From: Pseudomonadota bacterium
GTDB taxonomy: Bacteria > Pseudomonadota > Gammaproteobacteria > Burkholderiales > Burkholderiaceae_D
Assembly (NCBI GenBank): GCA_023389425.1
Contig: JAEWEK010000257.1
Location: 1-30,360 of the forward strand
Direction: 5' to 3'
Length of the DNA: 30,360 nucleotides
The notes under the pieces are model-generated. The model was given only the letters and a program-made list of their open reading frames with translations. It was not told the DNA's origin and searched no databases. Shown piece by piece: positions 26,042 through 30,360 of this stretch (within the stretch, counting starts at the first letter, position 1; each line of letters opens with the position of its first letter). A program made the position numbers and the translations under genes.

Positions 26042-27235
26042 CTACAGCAGGTGGTCCAGCAGGTCGGGACCAAATACTTCGCGGTGCAGGCGCGATGCCG
26101 GGGCGCCGGCCGCCAGCAGCGCATCCCACTGCGCCTGCATGAAGCCCAGCGGGCCGCACATGTAGACATTGGTCTCCGACAGCGGCCACTGGGGCAGGCG
26201 CGCCAGCTCCATGCGGCCCGGCAGCACGCCGGCGGCGTCGCCCGGCTGCTCGTGGAAGGTGACCACGTTCAGGTAGGGCATACGCGCCTTGGCGGCGGCG
26301 ACGTCGGCCTGGTGCGCGTGGTGGTCGGCGTCGATGGCGGCATGGGCGAAGACCACCCGGCGTTCCGGATTGATGGCGGCGATGCGGTTCAGCGCGCCGA
26401 TCATGGGCGTGATGCCGACGCCGGCCGACAGCAGCACCACCGGATCGAGCGATTCGGTGTCCGGCGTGAATTCGCCGAAGGGGTGGGTCAGCTGAAGCAC
26501 GCTGCCGACCTTGACGTTGGCGTGCAGCCAGTTCGACACTTCGCCGGCCGGCACCTTATCCTGTGCGTCCTCGCGCTTGACCGAGATACGCAGGCTGTCC
26601 TTGCCCGCGGCGTCCGACAGGCTGTACTGGCGCAGCTGGCGGCGCCCGCCGTCCAGTTCCACGGCCACGCTCACGTACTGGCCTGCCACGAAGGGCGGCA
26701 ATGCGCCGCCGTCGTCCGGCACCATGCGGATCGACAGCACGTTGGCGCTCTGGCGCAGCACTTCGGTCACGCGCATCGGGCGGGTTTCGCCGGCGGCGAC
26801 GCCGGCCGCGCCGTACATCCCGGTTTCGGCGGCGACCAGGGCATCGGCCAGCGCGCCGTAGGCCTCGGCCCAGGCGGCGATCAGTTCCGGCGTGGCGGCC
26901 TCGCCCAGCACTTCCTTGATCGCGCCCAGCAGGTGATGGCCGACGATGGGGTAGTGTGCCGGCGTGATGCCGACCGAGACGTGCTTGTGCACGATGCGCC
27001 TGACCACGGGCGCCAGCGCGCCGGCGTTGTCGATGTTGGCGGCGTAGGCGAACACGGCCGAGGCCAGCGAGTGCTGTTGTTTGCCGGAGGCCTGGTTACC
27101 CATATTGAACAGATTGGTCAGCTCGGGATGAGCCGCGAACATATTGCGGTAGAAAACCGTGGTGACGGCGAGGCCGTGTTCGCGCAGGACCGGCACGCTG
27201 GCGTCGATGTAGGGGCGGGAAGCAGCAGAAATCAT
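26042..27235 (-). CDS. hmp: Flavohaemoglobin, nitric oxide dioxygenase
   Basis: Hmp oxidises nitric oxide to nitrate with O2 and NAD(P)H. The 397-residue protein has the globin domain (1 to about 140) with Y29, Q53, proximal H85 and Y95, all at the same numbers as in E. coli Hmp, followed by the FAD domain (RQLRQYSLSD) and the NAD domain (LLSAGVGITPMIGAL, and YMCGPLGFMQAQ near the end). The frame is open nine codons further upstream, but starting at the ATG at 27235 gives the family numbering and avoids reading through the palindrome. A perfect 9-bp-arm palindrome lies 20-40 bases before the start, suggesting repression, perhaps by an NO sensor such as NsrR. It is divergent from the permease. 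Confidence 0.96.
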   Translation of the reverse strand: MISAASRPYIDASVPVLREHGLAVTTVFYRNMFAAHPELTNLFNMGNQASGKQQHSLASAVFAYAANIDNAGALAPVVRRIVHKHVSVGITPAHYPIVGHHLLGAIKEVLGEAATPELIAAWAEAYGALADALVAAETGMYGAAGVAAGETRPMRVTEVLRQSANVLSIRMVPDDGGALPPFVAGQYVSVAVELDGGRRQLRQYSLSDAAGKDSLRISVKREDAQDKVPAGEVSNWLHANVKVGSVLQLTHPFGEFTPDTESLDPVVLLSAGVGITPMIGALNRIAAINPERRVVFAHAAIDADHHAHQADVAAAKARMPYLNVVTFHEQPGDAAGVLPGRMELARLPQWPLSETNVYMCGPLGFMQAQWDALLAAGAPASRLHREVFGPDLLDHLL

Positions 27236-27254
27236 GAATCGATATACCTCATAT

Positions 27255-27275
27255 ACATGCAAATTGTTTGCATGT
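27255..27275 (-). promoter_or_regulatory. Palindromic operator-like site upstream of hmp
   Basis: ACATGCAAA (27255-27263) and TTTGCATGT (27267-27275) are perfect inverted repeats with a 3-base spacer, 20 bases before the hmp start. The outer ATGC...GCAT resembles the NsrR consensus of proteobacteria, but the inner bases (AAAT/GTTT in place of ATTT/AAAT) do not, so the binder is unsure. Confidence 0.55.
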
Positions 27276-27395
27276 TTTAAATCCGAAAAAAGCCCACTGG
27301 GTCATTGACAAGCGGGGCCGAGGAGCATTCTACCAAAATATGCAGATTGAATGAATGTTTGAGGAAAGTTTTTTCTTCGTCGCACACAATCCACC

Positions 27396-27401
27396 TATAA
27401 T
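27396..27401 (+). promoter_or_regulatory. -10 box of the amino-acid permease gene
   Basis: A perfect TATAAT at 27396-27401, 58 bases before the start codon; the -35 region is poor. The predicted start is near 27408. Confidence 0.5.
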
Positions 27402-27458
27402 CCGGGCTTGGGTTTTTCCCCCGAACCCGCATGGATCCGCCTACCCAGAGGACAAGCC

Positions 27459-28922
27459 TTGACCACGACACTGAGCCAAAAGCTAATTCGGACCAAACCG
27501 GCCGAGCGCCATCTTGACGGCGCCCACGCCCATGACGGACAGCGGCTGGGACGGTCGCTCGGCTTGTTCCCGCTGACCATGATCGGCGTCGGCGCCACCA
27601 TCGGCACCGGCATCTTCTTCACCATGGTCGAGGCAGTGCCGAAGGCCGGCCCGTCGGTGGTGCTGTCCTTCCTGCTGGCGGCCGTGACGGCGGGCCTGAC
27701 CGCGCTGTGCTACGCCGAGCTGGCCAACCGGGTGCCGGCATCCGGCTCCTCGTATTCCTTCGCCTACGCCACCGTGGGCGAGTTCGGCGCCTTCGTGGTC
27801 GCGGCCTGCCTGCTGCTGGAATACGGGCTGGCCGCATCGGCCACGGCGATCGGCTGGTCCGACTACCTGAACAATTTCCTGCAGAACGCGTTCGGCTGGC
27901 ACATCCCGGAGATGCTGCGCTCGCCGATGGTGGTGTCGGGCAAGGAAGGGACGGAATTCCATGTCGGCCATTTCAACCTGCCGCCGGTGCTGCTGGTGAT
28001 CCTGTGCTGCGTGCTGCTGATCCGCGGCACGCGCGAGTCGGCCACCACCAATGCGGTCATGGTGCTCATCAAGCTGGCGATCCTGGTGTTCTTCTCGGTG
28101 ATCGCCTTCAGCGGTTTCGACATCAATAATTTCCACCCGTTCTACGCCGGCACCAAGGGCCTGGGCCAGATGGCGGGCGTGACGGCGGCGGCCGGCACGG
28201 TGTTCTTCTCCTTCATCGGCCTGGACACCATCGCCACTGCCGGCGAAGAGACCAAGGACCCGACGCGCCACGTGCCGATCGGCATCCTGCTGGCGCTGGC
28301 CATCGTCACCATCTTCTACATGCTGGTCGCGGTGGCGGCGCTGGGCGCGCAGCCGGCCGCGCAATTCGAGGGCCAGGAGGCGGGCCTCGCCGTGATCCTG
28401 CAGAACGTGACGGGCAAGGTGTGGCCGGCGCTGGTGCTGTCGGCGGGCGCGGTGATCTCGGTGTTTTCGGTGACCCTGGTGACGATCTACGGCCAGACCC
28501 GCATCCTGTACGCGATCGCGCGCGACGGCCTGATTCCGAAGACCTTCCACAAGGTGCATCCGCGCACGCGCACGCCGGTGTCGAACACCCTGATCGTGTC
28601 GCTGGTGGTGGCCATCGTGGCCGGCCTGGTGGATTCGACCTTCCTGTGGGACATGGTCAGCATGGGCACGCTGACGGCCTTCATCGTGGTCTCGATCGCG
28701 GTGCCGGTGATCCGCAAGAAGCAGGGCGAGGGCGTACACAAGGGCTTCCGCGTGCCGTTCGGGCCCTATGTGGTGCCGGGGCTGTCGATCCTGGCCTGCC
28801 TGTACATCATGAAGGATCTGTCGCCCACCACCTTCCGCGTGTTTACGATCTGGATGGCGGTGGCGGTCCTGACCTACTTCGGGTATGGGGTGCGCAACAG
28901 CCGCCTGAACCATCACGGTTGA
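27459..28922 (+). CDS. APC-family amino acid permease (cationic amino acid transporter type)
   Basis: A 487-residue inner-membrane transporter with about 12-14 helices. The start region RSLGLFPLTMIGVGATIGTGIFF is the APC signature with the unwound helix motif GxGxxIGTGIF; later stretches AELANRVPASGSSYSFAYAT, FFSFIGLDTIATAGEETKDP and TRILYAIARDGLIP are typical of the CAT subgroup. TTG at 27459 is chosen as the start: an AGAGGA Shine-Dalgarno (27447-27452) lies six bases upstream, and the ATG at 27431 is out of frame. The substrate is not readable; basic or other amino acids are possible, and there is no direct link to the ast cluster 4 kb away. A REP-like unit follows the stop. Confidence 0.92.
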   Translation: MTTTLSQKLIRTKPAERHLDGAHAHDGQRLGRSLGLFPLTMIGVGATIGTGIFFTMVEAVPKAGPSVVLSFLLAAVTAGLTALCYAELANRVPASGSSYSFAYATVGEFGAFVVAACLLLEYGLAASATAIGWSDYLNNFLQNAFGWHIPEMLRSPMVVSGKEGTEFHVGHFNLPPVLLVILCCVLLIRGTRESATTNAVMVLIKLAILVFFSVIAFSGFDINNFHPFYAGTKGLGQMAGVTAAAGTVFFSFIGLDTIATAGEETKDPTRHVPIGILLALAIVTIFYMLVAVAALGAQPAAQFEGQEAGLAVILQNVTGKVWPALVLSAGAVISVFSVTLVTIYGQTRILYAIARDGLIPKTFHKVHPRTRTPVSNTLIVSLVVAIVAGLVDSTFLWDMVSMGTLTAFIVVSIAVPVIRKKQGEGVHKGFRVPFGPYVVPGLSILACLYIMKDLSPTTFRVFTIWMAVAVLTYFGYGVRNSRLNHHG

Positions 28923-28969
28923 GCTGAGCGGGCGATAAACCGCGGCTGCGGCGAGAGCTGCGAGCACGC

Positions 28970-29010
28970 ATGCTCAGCATGGGTTCCGGCCTGCGCCGGA
29001 ACGACGAATC
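28970..29010. repeat. Single REP-like unit after the permease gene
   Basis: A half-element: the hairpin GTTCCGG (28983-28989) with CCGGAAC (28996-29002) and the flanking CATGCTCAGCATGG, whose reverse complement resembles the CCATGCTGAG seen beside the units at 11327 and 23650. Only one arm is present. Confidence 0.6.
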
Positions 29011-29040
29011 ACGTTCAACACTTAACGCTGACAGCGCCAT

Positions 29041-29070
29041 AAAAAAGGCCGGGATGTCCCGGCCTTTTTC
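29041..29070. terminator. Bidirectional intrinsic terminator between the permease and cytochrome genes
   Basis: GGCCGGGA (29047-29054) pairs with TCCCGGCC (29057-29064), flanked by six A and five T residues, so it can stop transcription on both strands. It serves the permease gene (plus) and the cytochrome gene (minus, stop at 29085). Confidence 0.9.
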
Positions 29071-29084
29071 ATTTGCGGCGCCGA

Positions 29085-29405
29085 TCAGCTCGACTTGGCG
29101 ACCATGTAGTCGATCGCGGCTTCCACTTCGTTGTCCTTGAGCGAGGCATTGCCGCCCTTGGCCGGCATCGTCTTGAAACCTTCCAGTGCGTGCTTGTACA
29201 GCGCCGGCTTGCCCTGCTTGATGCGCGGGGCCCAGGCGGCCTTGTCGCCCGGCTTCGGCGCGTTCAGCACGCCGCTGCCGTGGCACGCCACGCAGGTCGC
29301 GTTGTAGGTTTTTTCGCCCAGCACCAGGTCAGGCTTGGCGGCGGCGCTGGCGCCGATTGCGGTCAGGCCGGCCAGGGCCAGGACCACCAGTTTCGATGCT
29401 TTCAT
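29085..29405 (-). CDS. Periplasmic cytochrome c5-like protein
   Basis: A 106-residue class I c-type cytochrome. The start ATG at 29405 follows AAAGGAAA; the frame is open further upstream, but this start gives a clean signal peptide (MKASKLVVLALAGLTAIGAS, cleaved near A21-A23). The mature part has the haem site CVACH (C38, C41, H42) and the axial methionine M80 in GFKTMPAKGG, with NASLKDNEVEAAIDYMV at the end. The spacing and the short size are those of cytochrome c5 (CYC5) carriers, which shuttle electrons in the periplasm, often to terminal oxidases. It is a single gene between two terminators. Confidence 0.94.
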   Translation of the reverse strand: MKASKLVVLALAGLTAIGASAAAKPDLVLGEKTYNATCVACHGSGVLNAPKPGDKAAWAPRIKQGKPALYKHALEGFKTMPAKGGNASLKDNEVEAAIDYMVAKSS

Positions 29406-29501
29406 GCTGTTTCCTTTGTTGCGGTTGAAGTATCTTGCAACTGTACATTGTTTCCGTAACTTGCCTTTAAAAAAATAAACCAGGTCACGGTATCGACAGA
29501 A

Positions 29502-29535
29502 AAAAGCCACGCGGCCTTGCGGGCGCGTGGCTTTT
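29502..29535. terminator. Intrinsic terminator after the S46 peptidase gene
   Basis: AAAAGCCACGCG (29502-29513) pairs perfectly with CGCGTGGCTTTT (29524-29535), loop of 10. On the minus strand, the direction of the peptidase gene ending at 29553, the stem runs into a T-tract (complement of the A residues at 29500-29505). It also insulates the cytochrome gene promoter. Confidence 0.88.
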
Positions 29536-29552
29536 GGTGGAAGGGCGCGGGA

Positions 29553-30360
29553 TTACTCGGCCTTCATTTCCTTGAGTAGGTTGTCGGCGTGGTCGACCTG
29601 CTTCATGTTCCACAGGATGTAGCGGATGTCGACCTGGATGTCGCGCGTCATCGCCTTGTTGAAGTCCCAGTCGGAAATGATCGAATCGAGCGTGCCGTCG
29701 AAGGCCAGGCCGATCAGCTCGCCCTTGGCGTTCAGCGCGGCCGAACCCGAGTTGCCGCCGGTGATGTCCAGCGTCGCCAGGTAGTTGACCGGCACGGTCT
29801 TGAGCTTCGGATCGACGTACTTGCCGAAGTCCTTGGCCTGGATCGCCGCCAGCTGGGCAGCCGGCGCATTGAACTCGCCTTCGCCGGTGTGCTTGGCCAC
29901 GATGCCCTTCGGCGTCGTGAACGCGGTCCAGGAACCGGTGCCGTCGGCGCCGATGTCGCGGCCGGTGACCTTGCCGAAGGTGACGCGCAGGGTGCCGTTG
30001 GCGTCAGGATAGACGGCCTGGCCCTTGCTGTTCATGAAGGCGATCTTGGCGCGCATGTAGTTGCCGTAGGCTTGCTGGATCTTGCCTGCCAGTTCCTCTT
30101 CCTGGGCTTCGTCCTTCATGCCCGCGTCGTACATGGCGACGGCGGCCTTGATGAAGCTGTCGTTCGAGGCCTGGAATTCGGCCGGCGACTTCTTCAGCCA
30201 TGCGCTGCGCTCTTCCTTGTTGGCCAGCTTGGAACCCGCGTAGATGCGGTCCAGCGCGCTCTTCAGCTCGGCTTCGCTCATGCCCGGCTTGATGCCGAGG
30301 GCGGCGTCGAACGCGGCGTCATGCTCGTTCGCCGGCTGCGCGTTGCACTTGGTGAGGAAG
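29553..30360 (-). CDS. S46-family peptidase (dipeptidyl-peptidase 7/11 type), C-terminal part, runs off window
   Basis: The last ~269 codons of a periplasmic S46 serine exopeptidase, which removes dipeptides from peptides. The frame continues to the window edge (FLTKCNAQPANEHDAAFD and onward), so the internal ATG at 30281 is not the start. The C-terminal half of the chymotrypsin-like fold is visible: VPVNYLATLDITGGNSGSAA with the catalytic serine in GNSGS, then GELIGLAFDGTLDSIISDWD, and the typical RDIQVDIRYILWNM close to the C-terminus, where an aspartate helps bind the substrate amino group. The N-terminal histidine and aspartate are outside the window. A strong terminator follows. Confidence 0.9.
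   Translation of the reverse strand, partial: FLTKCNAQPANEHDAAFDAALGIKPGMSEAELKSALDRIYAGSKLANKEERSAWLKKSPAEFQASNDSFIKAAVAMYDAGMKDEAQEEELAGKIQQAYGNYMRAKIAFMNSKGQAVYPDANGTLRVTFGKVTGRDIGADGTGSWTAFTTPKGIVAKHTGEGEFNAPAAQLAAIQAKDFGKYVDPKLKTVPVNYLATLDITGGNSGSAALNAKGELIGLAFDGTLDSIISDWDFNKAMTRDIQVDIRYILWNMKQVDHADNLLKEMKAE

Noticed and set aside
27285..27300. A terminator-like CCC-AGT-GGG followed by T residues on the minus strand upstream of hmp
   Set aside because: Only three or four base pairs can form and the site is upstream of hmp, so it has no clear gene to end.
29085..29510. A longer cytochrome protein starting at 29510
   Set aside because: The added 35 residues would hide the signal peptide and run over the terminator of the neighbouring gene; the ATG at 29405 has its own Shine-Dalgarno.

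Overview
The window is GC-rich (roughly two thirds G+C by eye), densely coded chromosomal DNA. The gene contents (recG/queA divergence, tgt-yajC-secD-secF, an arginine succinyltransferase cluster with two AstA subunits, an S46 peptidase, cytochrome c5) and the protein sequences point to Betaproteobacteria, order Burkholderiales, most likely the Oxalobacteraceae (Massilia-like). That placement is inference from family resemblance; there is no rRNA gene here. No prophage, transposase, CRISPR array or tRNA was seen.

Layout. 1-311: start of recG on the minus strand. 418-7348: queA, tgt, a manganese-type (yybP-ykoY) riboswitch with a CaCA-family cation antiporter, then yajC, secD and secF, closed by a strong terminator. 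7411-7706: a gene-free stretch holding two tandem copies of what looks like a ~60-nt small RNA, each with a -10 box, a CRP-like site centred at -41.5 and its own terminator. 7721-9355 (minus): an HDOD protein, a small unknown acidic protein and a MarR regulator, the last divergent from an EamA-type transporter (9450-10361).

10383-23629: an arginine-catabolic block. An AraC-type, GlxA/ArgR-like regulator is followed by astC-aruF-astA-astD-astB, then a giant NAD-dependent glutamate dehydrogenase, then astE. Together these take arginine to glutamate plus succinate and then oxidise glutamate to 2-oxoglutarate. The astC promoter carries a direct repeat that resembles the pseudomonad ArgR operator, with one good and one weak half-site.

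23835-30360: an old-yellow-enzyme reductase, a DUF2807-type lipoprotein, flavohaemoglobin hmp (minus) with a perfect palindrome in its upstream region, an APC/CAT amino-acid permease, a cytochrome c5-like protein (minus) and the C-terminal part of an S46 peptidase (minus, runs off the window).

A family of REP-like inverted repeats (core near CGTTCCCGCGCAGGCGGGAA) sits after the stop codons of tgt, the AraC-type regulator, astE and the permease, and the secF terminator hairpin is built from a related core. The most promising undescribed element is the tandem small-RNA pair; the next are the riboswitch-antiporter insertion in the tgt-yajC junction and the glutamate dehydrogenase embedded in the ast cluster.
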